Below, piece after piece: positions 55,176 to 64,000 of a stretch of 64,000 nt of DNA (positions within the stretch are counted from its first letter, which is position 1; the number at the start of each line of letters is the position of its first letter). The DNA comes from Carboxylicivirga sp. M1479. Lineage in GTDB: Bacteria > Bacteroidota > Bacteroidia > Bacteroidales > Marinilabiliaceae. The DNA lies in assembly GCF_007097485.1 (NCBI RefSeq), contig NZ_VKDE01000002.1, positions 124,001 through 188,000 on the forward strand. Reading direction: 5' to 3'. The position numbers and the translations under genes are program-made. Below the pieces are notes generated by a model. The model was given only the letters and a program-made list of their open reading frames with translations. It searched no databases and was not told the origin of the DNA.

Positions 55176-55589
55176 ATGGATGATTTAGGTAATATATTAT
55201 ATATCATTGCTATGCTTGCTGCTTTAGTTATTAGTGCATTAAAGAAGCAGAAAAAGGCAAGGGCAAAAGAAGTTATGCCCGATACGAACGAACCCATGCA
55301 GCCTAGTGTTGAGGAGGAAGATATTCTGGCAGATTTGAAAGATCTTTTTCAGCAAAGCACCGAAAAGAAAGAGAAAGTAGTTCCAGTGCAGAAACCTAAG
55401 CCAAAACATGTGCCTTTGCATATGCAAGCAAAACCTCAGGTAAAAACGAAAGTTCGCAATGTGGTACAAAAGCCATTGGATCTTAAGCATGACGAGTACG
55501 AAAATGATGGCTTTGAATTTGATAAAGAACAAATAGATTTGCGCGAAGCAGTCATATACTCCGAAATATTAAACCGACCATATGAGTAG
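55176..55589 (+). CDS. Small single-pass membrane protein of Bacteroidota
   Basis: A 137-residue protein of unknown function. One N-terminal membrane helix (about 5-22, LGNILYIIAMLAALVISAL), then a lysine/proline-rich, probably disordered cytoplasmic linker (23-115), then a conserved-looking tail IDLREAVIYSEILNRPYE. Similar tails end several small Bacteroidota membrane proteins, as far as I recall. It stands upstream of greA, which has its own promoter. Confidence 0.65.
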   Translation: MDDLGNILYIIAMLAALVISALKKQKKARAKEVMPDTNEPMQPSVEEEDILADLKDLFQQSTEKKEKVVPVQKPKPKHVPLHMQAKPQVKTKVRNVVQKPLDLKHDEYENDGFEFDKEQIDLREAVIYSEILNRPYE

Positions 55590-55637
55590 TTAATGATTTG
55601 ATAGATAGTGGTTAGTGTTCTTGTTGATGTTGGTGCC

Positions 55638-55669
55638 TTTTGAATTATCTGATATCTTTAATATATTTG
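55638..55669 (+). promoter_or_regulatory. greA promoter, ideal Bacteroidetes type
   Basis: TTTTG (55638-55642), a 19-base spacer and TATATTTG (55662-55669) match the primary sigma consensus fully. Transcription would begin near 55676, giving a leader of about 110 bases. This is the best promoter in the window and supports the phylum assignment. Confidence 0.8.
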
Positions 55670-55784
55670 TAGCAAAGAGTTCTGGGACATCAGGATTCTT
55701 TATTTTTTTTATATCAAGTAGAGTGTAATGATGCAAGAATGTATACAAGGCAGCATTACTGTTAACATTTAAAATTTATTCAAA

Positions 55785-56249
55785 ATGAAATATATAACCG
55801 AAGCCGGCTTAAAGAAGCTTAAAGAAGAGTTACATCAGTTAGAGACTTTTGAGCGTCCATCAATTTCTAAGCAAATTGCAGAGGCTCGTGATAAAGGTGA
55901 CTTGTCGGAGAATGCAGAATATGATGCAGCAAAAGAAGCCCAAGGTTTACTAGAGATGCGAATTGCGAAGATGAAAGATACATTAGCGAATAGTCGAATT
56001 ATTGACGAGTCGAAAATTGATACTTCAAAGGTGCAATTGTTGAATAAAGTGAAAATTAAAAACCTGAAGAATAAGGCTACGATGACTTATACTTTGGTTC
56101 CTGAGAGTGAGGCTAATTTAAAAGAAGGAAAAATTTCCATATCAACACCTATTGCCAAAGGTTTATTGGGTAAAGTAGTTGGCGATCAGGTTGAAATAAA
56201 AGTGCCTTCAGGCATGATGACATTTGAGGTTGTAGAGATATCCATTTAA
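55785..56249 (+). CDS. greA: Transcription elongation factor GreA
   Basis: Rescues backtracked RNA polymerase by stimulating transcript cleavage. The 154-residue protein has the N-terminal coiled coil (1-75) with the acidic tip DKGDLSENAEYDAAKE, whose Asp/Glu pair enters the polymerase active site, and a C-terminal FKBP-like domain (STPIAKGLLGKVVGDQVEIKVPSG). Normal length. The HIT gene follows ten bases after its stop. Confidence 0.96.
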   Translation: MKYITEAGLKKLKEELHQLETFERPSISKQIAEARDKGDLSENAEYDAAKEAQGLLEMRIAKMKDTLANSRIIDESKIDTSKVQLLNKVKIKNLKNKATMTYTLVPESEANLKEGKISISTPIAKGLLGKVVGDQVEIKVPSGMMTFEVVEISI

Positions 56250-56259
56250 TTGTTTGACG

Positions 56260-56652
56260 ATGCCAACCATTTTCACGAAAATAATAAACGGAGATATACC
56301 GTGTTATAAAATAGCAGAGGATGAGCGCTTTTTTGCGTTTTTAGATATTAATCCTTTGGCTAAAGGTCATACATTGGTTATTCCTAAGCAAGAAACAGAT
56401 TATCTGTTTGATTTGGAAGATAACTTGCTTGCCGATATGCAGGTGTTTGCTAAAAAAATTGCAATAGCGCAAAAAAAGGTGATTGAGTGCAAGCGTATTG
56501 GTGTAGCTGTGTTAGGGCTTGAAGTGCCGCATGCACACATCCATCTTATTCCAATGAATATTGAGGCTGATGTCAACTTTTCGAACGATAAATTAAAGTT
56601 ATCGCAAGAGGAGTTTGAAGCCATTGCAAAATCAGTACGTGGAGCATTGTAA
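56260..56652 (+). CDS. HIT-family nucleotide-binding protein
   Basis: A 130-residue histidine-triad hydrolase, probably acting on adenosine phosphoramidates or dinucleotides. The N-terminus TIFTKIINGDIPCYKI and the triad HAHIHLIPM are intact. The start is the ATG at 56260; the TTG six bases upstream is unlikely. It is probably co-transcribed with greA and ends at a strong terminator. Confidence 0.93.
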   Translation: MPTIFTKIINGDIPCYKIAEDERFFAFLDINPLAKGHTLVIPKQETDYLFDLEDNLLADMQVFAKKIAIAQKKVIECKRIGVAVLGLEVPHAHIHLIPMNIEADVNFSNDKLKLSQEEFEAIAKSVRGAL

Positions 56653-56678
56653 AACGAATACACTACATTATAAAAGTT

Positions 56679-56706
56679 AAGACTGCTGATAGGCGGTCTT
56701 TTTTTT
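56679..56706 (+). terminator. Rho-independent terminator of greA-HIT
   Basis: AAGACTGC (56679-56686) and GCGGTCTT (56693-56700) pair over 8 bp with one G-T pair and a TGATAG loop, followed by six further T. It begins 26 bases after the stop. Confidence 0.85.
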
Positions 56707-57026
56707 GGGATAGATTCAACTTCCTTAGTAGTTAAACGTTGCTTAATTTGTACATCTATATTTGAAGTGTTTTGAGTGTTGAAAACGTGGATTAAGCGGA
56801 TGTTGAATGACAAAAGATAGCGTTGAAATAGTAATTGCGGTTATTTTGTTTTGACGAACGGCTAATAATTAAAGACGAAGGACTTCTAGAGTATGGTTAA
56901 AATAAATTTTGATTGGTGATTTTTAATTATGTTTGTAAGAGCTGGGAACATTATTAATTATCAAGCGTATACTGCTTGAATGATGTATGGTTTGGGGACT
57001 TTACGTTGCTAATAATATTAATGGGA
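56707..57026 (+). promoter_or_regulatory. Gene-free leader of the surface-protein operon with a -7 box
   Basis: TATATTTG at 56757-56764 is an exact TAnnTTTG match, about 260 bases before the operon's first gene. The nearest TTG (56739-56741) is only 15 bases upstream, closer than ideal. No other feature is recognised in these 320 bases. Confidence 0.4.
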
Positions 57027-58730
57027 ATGAAAAAATATCTACACATAATTTTAACGCTATCCTTATGGATTGGCGTTACTAATCTATATGCCCAAGGAGC
57101 GAAAGCTACTGTTGGATTTGACCAATTGCGTTTCTGTGAATCAGGCACAGTAACAATGACGATACGTTTTGAAGGTCCGGCACCATATGAATTTAAATAT
57201 AGTTATGCGGGTGGTATTTATTCTGAGCCAGATTGGAATAGTGATGTTTTTACTAAAGAATTTACTTTTGATACAGACGTAACTATAGAAGTATTCGATT
57301 TTAAAGATGTTAATGGTGTTGATGGAGATGTTGTAAATGGGCTTGAAACAGTTTTAATTGACCAAATGCCTACTCCAACGATAAGTCCCAATGTGTTAAC
57401 CTGTCGAAAAGAAGTAACGCTTAGTGCTGATCCAGGAGGAGAATTCACAGATTTTAGTTGGACGGCTTCTGAAAGTGGTGTTTTTGATCCGGAAACAATT
57501 GATAAGGCCACGTTTTTTGCTGACAACACTGGTTCACATACAGTTACTTACCAAGTAGAAAATGGTGTCTGTGTTGCCTCCACTCAACGAGTTTTGGAAA
57601 TCGAAGAAGTGGCTACTCCCACTGCTCAATTTCGTATCGTTGAAGATCGAATTTGTAATGGTTCAAATGCTACTCTTGAGTTTAGTAATATAACAGGTCG
57701 ATTTCCAATAGACGTTTCATATACCGATGGAGAAAGTGAATTCTCATCGATCTTGAATAACAGTTTGGAAAAAATAATTGTTACGCCAACAGGTGCATCA
57801 AGTGCTAGCTACACTCTTAACACATTGATAGATGTTGAAGGGTGTGATAACACTTTAAACACCAGTGATGATGTTATTTTGGATGTTGTGCCAAATCCAG
57901 TAGTAGATTTTTATGATGAGGCTTTTTGTGGTGATGAAGCAAACGTAAGCGTTACCTTGTATGAAAGCAACAAGTGTGAGTGGAAAGTTGTAGCTGATGA
58001 AAGTGATGGCAGTGGATTGTATTTTGAAGATCGTACCATGGCAGAAACAAAAGCTTACGTAAATTCTAATGAACAGCAGGCTTATGAATATTATCTCTTA
58101 GAACTAACTGAGATAAATGTTTTGAATGAGTCTTGTACTGGGAGTGATGGGGTTTTACTGGAGTTGTATAAAAAGCCAATTATTTCCTTGGGGGCACCAG
58201 ATACAACGGGTTATCTTGATAAAGCAATTTTCTTCTCTACCCTTGGCTTAGAGGGCTTACCTTATGAATGGGATTTTTCAAATGGTTTAAATATAAATGA
58301 TGAAAGACTCGATAAGGTTATTGTTAGTGGTCTTTTAAGTGGTTTAAACGAAGTTATATGCACTGTTGAAAATGGTACTTGTCCAATAGTAGAAGCAACT
58401 AAAGAAATTACAATTCTTGATTTGTATCAGACAACTGGCTTTTCTCCAAATGGAGATTTTACCAATGAAACCTTTATAATTGGAGGAGCTCACAATATTA
58501 GCAACAACACATTCACGGTTTATGATATGTCAGGAAAAGTTGTTTTTCAAGAAGAGAACTTCTGCCATGTTGACCCAGATGGTGATCCAGATGGCGATGA
58601 AAAGATTGGTTGGGATGGAAACAGTAATGCAGGTCCTTGTCCTGAAGGTACATACTACTATACTTTTAAAGGTGACGAACTTGTCAAACCAATACAAAAC
58701 TACCTAATCCTAAAGCGAAGTAAACCATGA
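57027..58730 (+). CDS. Secreted multidomain protein with type B type IX secretion C-terminal domain
   Basis: A 567-residue exported protein. The start at 57027 (MKKYLHIILTLSLWIG) gives a signal peptide ending near LYAQG. The middle (about 100-465) consists of Ig/PKD-like beta modules, for example TWTVEN-like YQVENGVC and VICTVENGTC. The last 99 residues (about 469-567) are a gliding-motility-associated C-terminal domain: TTGFSPNGDFTNETF, FTVYDMSGKVVFQ, GWDGNSN, CPEGTYYYTF, YLILKR. This class of sorting domain depends on a PorP/SprF partner, which is the next gene, overlapping by four bases (ATGA). Binding target unknown. Confidence 0.88.
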   Translation: MKKYLHIILTLSLWIGVTNLYAQGAKATVGFDQLRFCESGTVTMTIRFEGPAPYEFKYSYAGGIYSEPDWNSDVFTKEFTFDTDVTIEVFDFKDVNGVDGDVVNGLETVLIDQMPTPTISPNVLTCRKEVTLSADPGGEFTDFSWTASESGVFDPETIDKATFFADNTGSHTVTYQVENGVCVASTQRVLEIEEVATPTAQFRIVEDRICNGSNATLEFSNITGRFPIDVSYTDGESEFSSILNNSLEKIIVTPTGASSASYTLNTLIDVEGCDNTLNTSDDVILDVVPNPVVDFYDEAFCGDEANVSVTLYESNKCEWKVVADESDGSGLYFEDRTMAETKAYVNSNEQQAYEYYLLELTEINVLNESCTGSDGVLLELYKKPIISLGAPDTTGYLDKAIFFSTLGLEGLPYEWDFSNGLNINDERLDKVIVSGLLSGLNEVICTVENGTCPIVEATKEITILDLYQTTGFSPNGDFTNETFIIGGAHNISNNTFTVYDMSGKVVFQEENFCHVDPDGDPDGDEKIGWDGNSNAGPCPEGTYYYTFKGDELVKPIQNYLILKRSKP

Positions 58731-59662
58731 GACAGGTAATTAATAATATAATTATAACACTTTTGTTGTTGTGTTCTGTTGCTCCTGTTCTCGCTCAGAA
58801 GGACATGGTGATGAGCCAGTATTTGCACAATCGCTATGCACTAAACTCTGCTTTTGCAGGTAATCGTGAAGTACTGTCTTTGTATGGAGGTTACCGTAAA
58901 AAATGGGCTGGTTTTGAAGGAGCACCAGGAACCATGCTCTTTAGTATGCATTCGCCACTAAAAAATGAAAAAGTGGCCTTGGGAATGGAGGTTTTCAACC
59001 AGCAATATGGCGTGACTAAACAAACAGGTTTTTCTTTTTCCTATACCTATCGTATAAAAATGGCTAATAAAGCAAAGCTGGCCTTTAGTATTAATGGTGG
59101 AGGCAATTTTCATAGTTCCAATTGGTCCGATGTCAAAACGTTTGAAGGTGGTGGCGATGTAATCGATGATGTATTCTCAGTTAATGAGTCCAATTTTTCT
59201 CCGATAGTGGGTTTTGGAACAGCATGGTATTCATCAAAGTATTTTGTTGGTTTTTCTATTCCTAACTTTTTTTATTACAATGCATACATAGATGGTGGTT
59301 CAAGTAGTTTGGAGCTGAATCAGGCCAATTACCTACTAACAGGTGGCGTTTTGTTTGACGTGTCAAACGCATTGCATTTTCAACCGAGCATGATGCTGCG
59401 TTACAACCCAGAACAAACCACATGGCTTGATGTAAATGCTTCCCTTATTTATAACAATGCCTTATGGTTGGGTGTTGGTTACCGCACCACTAATGAGATT
59501 ACTGGAATGCTGGCTTATCAGGTGAGCCCTCAGTTGCGATTCTCCTACAGTTTGGATTATTCCACAGGAGATATTAGTTCTCATAATAATGGAACACATG
59601 AAATAGCGATCCAATATGATTTTGGGTTTAAGGTAAAATCAAGTAGTCCTAAATTCTTCTAA
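58727..59662 (+). CDS. PorP/SprF-family type IX secretion outer-membrane protein
   Basis: A 311-residue outer-membrane beta-barrel. Signal peptide MRQVINNIIITLLLLCS..., mature start near LAQKDM. The family's opening MSQYLHNRYALNSAFAG and YRKKWAGFEGAPGT (usually Y+.QW...GaP.T) are clear, and the end is a strand FGFKV. SprF-like members anchor or pass specific type B sorting-domain proteins. It directly follows such a protein with coupled translation, so the two are almost certainly a dedicated pair. Confidence 0.92.
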   Translation: MRQVINNIIITLLLLCSVAPVLAQKDMVMSQYLHNRYALNSAFAGNREVLSLYGGYRKKWAGFEGAPGTMLFSMHSPLKNEKVALGMEVFNQQYGVTKQTGFSFSYTYRIKMANKAKLAFSINGGGNFHSSNWSDVKTFEGGGDVIDDVFSVNESNFSPIVGFGTAWYSSKYFVGFSIPNFFYYNAYIDGGSSSLELNQANYLLTGGVLFDVSNALHFQPSMMLRYNPEQTTWLDVNASLIYNNALWLGVGYRTTNEITGMLAYQVSPQLRFSYSLDYSTGDISSHNNGTHEIAIQYDFGFKVKSSSPKFF

Positions 59663-59668
59663 GCGATT

Positions 59669-61075
59669 ATGATGAAGCAGTTATTTGTAGTTCTAGGTCT
59701 GATATTCATATCAAGTTTTTCTGCATTAAAGGCACAAGGTCTTAGTGTTAAAACGCTTTCTTTTAATGAAAAGCATAATGACGAAATGGCTCCTTTTGTG
59801 CAGGATTCACTATTGTATTTTCGTTCCAATAAGAATGTGAAATTTGGAATTAAAGGAGTCGATCAGGATAAGGAGAATATGCTTAATCTATTCTCTGTTT
59901 ATCAAGCTGCTGATTCCACTTGGGAAGAACCTGTGCAATTTATGCCCAATTACTTCTCTGACCTTAATACGTCTTCGATTGTATTTTATCCCGATAGCAA
60001 CGAAATTTATTTTACAGAATCGCACATAAAAGATAAAAAAGAGTTAAAGAAAGGGACTGTAGATTTCCGAGGAATATATGTAGGGAAAGCTAAGGAAAAC
60101 GGATTTAAACGAGCTAAGAGTTTGCCCTTTAATTCTCGTCGTAGTTTTAACGTTGGACATCCAACACTATCTCCAGACGGCCAGAAAATGTTCTTTACTT
60201 CAGATAAAGAGGGTGGTTATGGTGGTTATGACTTATATTTTTCTGAACGACAAGGTGATAGTTGGGGAGAAGCTGTTAACCTAGGTGATGTTTTAAATAC
60301 TGGTGGGCATGAGTTGTTTCCTTTTTATCATCCAAGTGGCAAGCTTTATTTTGCTTCAGACAGTCTTGGCGGACAAGGGGGCTTCGATATTTTTTATACC
60401 GAGAGAACTGAATCTGGTTGGGAACGACCAATAGCTATGGATGAACAAATAAACACAGAAGCCAATGAATATAGTTGTTACATTTATGCCGATGGTCAGC
60501 GTGGTTATTTTGCATCTGATCGTTATGGGAGTAGTGATATATTAGAATTTGAGTATCTGTTTCCTGTATTTCATACCGCCGATAAACAAAAAGAGAATAC
60601 TTTTACCTATCGCTTTTACGATCAAATGAATGGTAAAGGAGATGGGCCATTAAAATATGTTTGGCGCTTTGGCGATGGCCATCAGGCAGAAGGAGATACC
60701 GTTATTCATAAATACAAAGCTGAAGGCGAATACCATGTGCAATCTGTATTGGTTGATACTGTAGAAAATGTTGAGCTTTTTGTATTGAATGACTTTTACC
60801 AAACTGTAGCAAAAAAAATACAGGTGTATATTAATGTGCCCGATGAGGTAAAAGTGGGAGATAGAATACGTCTTGATGCCAGCTCATCAAACTTTGGAGA
60901 GTTCGTGCCAAATGGTTATTATTGGGAACTTCCTGATGGATCGAAGCAAAAAGGTGAAACAATTGAGTATATCTTTCGAACAAAAGGAAAACACATTGTC
61001 AAGTGCGGAACCATTAGTATGGATGATCCACACAATAAAATGTGTACATATAAAGAAATTAACGTAAGCGAATAA
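59669..61075 (+). CDS. Exported PD40 beta-propeller / PKD-domain protein
   Basis: A 468-residue protein with signal peptide (to about SALKAQG, residue 24). Residues 30-300 carry WD40-like PD40 repeats, seen as HPTLSPDGQKMFFTSD, FPFYHPSGKLYFASD and SCYIYADGQRGYFASD. Residues 310-465 have two PKD-like modules (YVWRFGDGHQAEGDTVIHKY and YYWELPDGSKQKGETIEYIF). It resembles the propeller half of PorE-type periplasmic proteins, but the OmpA peptidoglycan-binding domain and TPRs are absent. Six bases separate it from the porP/sprF gene; it is part of the same operon. Confidence 0.8.
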   Translation: MMKQLFVVLGLIFISSFSALKAQGLSVKTLSFNEKHNDEMAPFVQDSLLYFRSNKNVKFGIKGVDQDKENMLNLFSVYQAADSTWEEPVQFMPNYFSDLNTSSIVFYPDSNEIYFTESHIKDKKELKKGTVDFRGIYVGKAKENGFKRAKSLPFNSRRSFNVGHPTLSPDGQKMFFTSDKEGGYGGYDLYFSERQGDSWGEAVNLGDVLNTGGHELFPFYHPSGKLYFASDSLGGQGGFDIFYTERTESGWERPIAMDEQINTEANEYSCYIYADGQRGYFASDRYGSSDILEFEYLFPVFHTADKQKENTFTYRFYDQMNGKGDGPLKYVWRFGDGHQAEGDTVIHKYKAEGEYHVQSVLVDTVENVELFVLNDFYQTVAKKIQVYINVPDEVKVGDRIRLDASSSNFGEFVPNGYYWELPDGSKQKGETIEYIFRTKGKHIVKCGTISMDDPHNKMCTYKEINVSE

Positions 61076-61077
61076 TT

Positions 61078-62046
61078 ATGACCAAACTACTTAAGCTATC
61101 TTTTTTGTTATTGTTGGTTGGGGTGTTGAGCAAGGCTCAGCCAGTGCCTGGTGGAGATGAAAATATACCAAACCTGATTACTTTTGGAGCCGAAGCGGAA
61201 ACATCATGGGGCGATGCCAACTTCTGTCAAATTATTTTCTTTACAGTACCAAAATCACATACTGCTCCTATCTATATCAAAGTTTACGACCCCGATTGTG
61301 GTGGCGAAAATGATGAGATGCAGGGCGAATGGAATACAGAAACTTCGTTTAGTATTTATGGTGGACAGGGAAGTTGCTCAAGTGATGATGCCAAAAAGTT
61401 AAACCTGGACGGTAATTACGATGAAGGAACGCTTTTAGCCTCTCAAACTTTTTCAAACGAGCCCGAGTACGATCAAAAATGGTACACATTTGGTCCTATC
61501 AATCCATCGGAGGGGGAGTTTTTACCTGAAGAGGGTGGGCATGTGTTTAAAATAATCGTCGAAGGCGTTGCTGGCGACGATGGGAATATGTATCAGCTGT
61601 TTATGAGTACAAAAAGTGAGGCTGAGGATGAAGTTGAAGGAGGTTATGCGTATTATTACAAGTACACTGTCAGGCTTCACGATAATCCGCGCGAGATGTC
61701 GCATATTTATCCTTACATCAATGACTCAAGCATCGTATCCATCAAGCAAACCAATTTTGATTGGGATAATGACGGTTGGATTATTGTACGTTCAGTGGCC
61801 ACAGCTGGTCAAATGATGAAGATATCTAAAGATAACGAGTGGGCCACCAGTTTATACAACATTAAACCTGAGGAATATAATACATCATTGGATATTCAAA
61901 TGCGCAAGCATCCATCTGGTAGTATTCGAAACAATAATGTGGTTATATATTTCGAAAACCAATATGGCGAACTTATGAAATCGTATAGTGTGCCAATTGG
62001 TGGCGTGCCTAAATACAAAGGTAAGCCAGCTTCGGAGGAACTATAA
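61078..62046 (+). CDS. Exported protein of unknown function in the surface operon
   Basis: A 322-residue protein with a clear signal peptide (MTKLLKLSFLLLLVGVLSKAQ). It has one early free cysteine plus a CSSDD segment, and acidic beta-rich composition; repeated phrases such as VYDPDCGGEND and LDGNYDEGTLLASQTF suggest a jelly-roll or C2-like beta-sandwich. No sorting domain is found at its end. I do not recognise the family. It starts two bases after the previous gene, so a joint function at the cell surface is likely. Confidence 0.7.
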   Translation: MTKLLKLSFLLLLVGVLSKAQPVPGGDENIPNLITFGAEAETSWGDANFCQIIFFTVPKSHTAPIYIKVYDPDCGGENDEMQGEWNTETSFSIYGGQGSCSSDDAKKLNLDGNYDEGTLLASQTFSNEPEYDQKWYTFGPINPSEGEFLPEEGGHVFKIIVEGVAGDDGNMYQLFMSTKSEAEDEVEGGYAYYYKYTVRLHDNPREMSHIYPYINDSSIVSIKQTNFDWDNDGWIIVRSVATAGQMMKISKDNEWATSLYNIKPEEYNTSLDIQMRKHPSGSIRNNNVVIYFENQYGELMKSYSVPIGGVPKYKGKPASEEL

Positions 62047-62163
62047 GAGAATCATGATAGTACTCTGGTGGACTAATTGACTGTGTACAGGATGGTGCAT
62101 AGTAGTAATTAAGAGTAATTAATCGTTTGCCCGATAATTACGATGATTAATAAAGAACAAACT

Positions 62164-64000
62164 ATGCAGCAAATTAAAATACGTACCTTCTTTTGGGTTT
62201 TGTCCCTTTGTTTATCTTTTTCAAGCGCAAGTTTTGCACAGTCTTTCGACTTTAAGGTATACAATACTTCTGAAGGGCTAGCCGATAACGATATTATTGC
62301 ACTTACACAGGATAAAAACGATTATATCTGGATGGCCACAGACGAGGGCTTAATCCGATACGATGGGATTGAATATGTGGTTTATACTGTTGCAGATTCT
62401 TTGGCTCATAATTATATCAATTGTTTGCATTTCGATAAAAAAGATCGCCTATGGATCGGTCATAAAAATGGCCTGATTACCTATCGTGAAGACGATGAGT
62501 TTCATAAAATTGCTGTAGAAGGATCTTCTCAATTGATTTCAGCTATTGCCGACGATGAGCATGGCAATATATGGGCTATTGACCAAAAAAGGGGTTTGAT
62601 ACGAATCGATACAAAGGGAGTAGTCACTACTTTTTTCGATCGAAAAATATATGGTCGTAAAAACTATACTTCCTTTCAATGTCTGTCCAACAATCGATTT
62701 TTGATAGGAACCGCACGTCAGGGGCTTTTTGTTTTTCAATTCGATGCAACTTATTCTTCAGTCGAAATTACAAAAGTGCCAGATATTCCTCACACCTGGA
62801 TTAATACCATTAATAAAAGCAACAGAAGTAATAACTATTGGATTGGCACGCGTGGAAAAGGTTTTTATGAGTTTATCGATCAGGTAGATGGTGTTGGGGC
62901 TGAGCATGTTTCTGATCATACTTTGTGTCAGAAATTTGATATTGAATCGGAAAGTGTAACTGATATTTATGAAGAAACAGAAGGTCATTTGCTAATATCG
63001 ACCCTCGGAAGTGGTGTTGTGCGTTTAATTTATGATCCAGTTGTTGGGCAATTTAACGACTCCTTTAAATACTCAAACAATAACGGATTAAGTAATAATG
63101 ATGTACAAGATATTTTGTGCGATAGAGAGGGAAATTACTGGTTTGGAACAAAGGGTGGCGGTGTATCACTTTTGGTAAATCAGTACTTTGTTTTTTATAA
63201 TCTTGATGAAATAGGATTTCATTATAAAGCTTCTTCGGTTTATAAAGATGGTGAAAACCTTTGGGTTGGGCTTGATCGAGGCATGATGCTAACCGACCCT
63301 TTGTGTTTTGATATACGTTATTATGATGATCAATACGGAGGCATACCCAACGATGAGATAGTCGATTATTATAAAGATGAGAATGAAACATTATGGATGG
63401 CTACTGCTAAAAGTGGTTTGTATTTCAGGACTAAGAACTCAGAAACATTCCGAAAAAAGAACTATTACAACGATAAGTTAGCACTTTGTATTAATGGCAT
63501 CACAGGTGTCAAAGACGAGCTGTTTTTAGCTACACAAAGAGGTTTATTTATTATTGATACCCAAAAAGGAGCCATAAAAAATTACGAGATTAAAGATGGA
63601 TTATCTCATAACAACATCAATTTTGTTTATGTCGATTCGAAAACGAATATATGGGTGGGCCCTAAAGACGGAGGGCTTTGTAAAATCAATCCAGTTCAAA
63701 ATAGAATAGAACGACACCCATTAAAAGATAATCGGGCGGTTGACGTAACAGACATGACCGAAGATGATGATGGAAATCTATGGATTAGCACCAAAGGAGA
63801 AGGTGTTATGTCGTATGTCGATGATGTGGTTACGCAGCAATTTACCACTGCAGATGGGTTGAAAAAAGATTTTTGTTATGCCATCCATAGCGATATCAAA
63901 AATAGACTATGGGTTTGTCACGATGGTGGATTATCGCGAATTGATGTTGCCAATGATGCCCTTAAGAACGATAAGGTTAAAATATATGGCCATAACGAAA
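62164..64000 (+). CDS. Periplasmic beta-propeller sensor, 5' part of a two-component-type protein
   Basis: The frame from the ATG at 62164 stays open for 612 codons to the window edge (an in-frame ATG also lies at 62143). A signal peptide (MQQIKIRTFFWVLSLCLSFS..., cleavage near FAQS) is followed by many Reg_prop repeats of about 45 residues, each with a phrase like NYIWMATDEGLIRYDG, DRLWIGHKNGLITY or GNLWISTKGEGVMSY. This fold forms the periplasmic sensor of Bacteroidota hybrid two-component systems and of related LytS/SpoIIE-type proteins. The output domain lies beyond the window. It follows the surface operon by 117 bases and may control it. Confidence 0.88.
   Translation, partial: MQQIKIRTFFWVLSLCLSFSSASFAQSFDFKVYNTSEGLADNDIIALTQDKNDYIWMATDEGLIRYDGIEYVVYTVADSLAHNYINCLHFDKKDRLWIGHKNGLITYREDDEFHKIAVEGSSQLISAIADDEHGNIWAIDQKRGLIRIDTKGVVTTFFDRKIYGRKNYTSFQCLSNNRFLIGTARQGLFVFQFDATYSSVEITKVPDIPHTWINTINKSNRSNNYWIGTRGKGFYEFIDQVDGVGAEHVSDHTLCQKFDIESESVTDIYEETEGHLLISTLGSGVVRLIYDPVVGQFNDSFKYSNNNGLSNNDVQDILCDREGNYWFGTKGGGVSLLVNQYFVFYNLDEIGFHYKASSVYKDGENLWVGLDRGMMLTDPLCFDIRYYDDQYGGIPNDEIVDYYKDENETLWMATAKSGLYFRTKNSETFRKKNYYNDKLALCINGITGVKDELFLATQRGLFIIDTQKGAIKNYEIKDGLSHNNINFVYVDSKTNIWVGPKDGGLCKINPVQNRIERHPLKDNRAVDVTDMTEDDDGNLWISTKGEGVMSYVDDVVTQQFTTADGLKKDFCYAIHSDIKNRLWVCHDGGLSRIDVANDALKNDKVKIYGHNE

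Noticed and set aside
56976-57026. Longer N-terminus for the type B sorting-domain protein
   Set aside because: Starting at 56976 would bury the signal peptide behind 17 residues; the ATG at 57027 gives a proper signal sequence.

Overview
The window is a stretch of chromosome from a member of the Bacteroidota, most likely a marine or facultatively anaerobic lineage near Marinilabiliales/Bacteroidales. The evidence is the gene content (type IX secretion sorting domain, PorP/SprF protein, Bacteroidetes-type inorganic pyrophosphatase, transmembrane MutS-like ATPase, a carbamoyltransferase of the N-succinylornithine type), the near absence of Shine-Dalgarno sequences, and several promoter-like TAnnTTTG boxes, one of them with an ideal TTTTG-N19-TATATTTG layout upstream of greA. 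No rRNA, tRNA, CRISPR array, prophage or complete insertion sequence was recognised.

Layout. 1-8.3 kb: the 5' part of priA (cut by the window edge), an MBL-fold hydrolase, a ComM-type AAA+ ATPase, an HNH/HTH protein, inorganic pyrophosphatase, and a convergent OmpR-type response regulator with its histidine kinase. 8.3-20.5 kb: genes for every step from glutamyl-tRNA to protoheme in two minus-strand blocks (hemA-C-D-B-L-E-N, and hemH-hemG followed by a small membrane protein and the two-component pair), separated by one plus-strand secreted protein. 20.7-30.6 kb: aroK, topoisomerase IV (parC, parE), a MutS-like protein, obgE, adk, hpt, and divergent purE. 30.8-51.7 kb: carB, then divergent argR and a long plus-strand arginine/proline cluster (argR, an argA-like acyltransferase, argG, argC, argD, an HNH/HTH gene, proC, proB, proA, argF', argB, argE), then argH with a citrate synthase, and carA. 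51.8-56.7 kb: an AraC/GyrI-type regulator, a DUF2007 protein, a threonine dehydratase, a Rieske-like lipoprotein preceded by a 30-codon ORF, a small membrane protein, greA and a HIT protein. 57-64 kb: a tightly packed four-gene cell-surface operon linked to type IX secretion, then a truncated two-component-type sensor with a periplasmic beta-propeller.

How it works together. Carbamoyl phosphate from CarAB feeds the ArgF' transcarbamylase. A proline at residue 90 of ArgF' suggests that the arginine pathway runs on succinylated intermediates. Similar TAAATATGCA-containing boxes sit before argR, argH and carA, which points to one ArgR regulon. The heme pathway combines an oxygen-independent HemN with an FAD-type (HemY-like) protoporphyrinogen oxidase.

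Most unusual signals. (i) Four tandem 22-bp palindromic units, with TTTGTC-N6-GACAAA at their core, lie between hemH and the divergent secreted-protein gene. (ii) About twelve imperfect units with an exact 21-bp period lie in a 1.3-kb gene-free stretch before carA. Neither is explained by any gene, and both look like helically phased protein-binding arrays.
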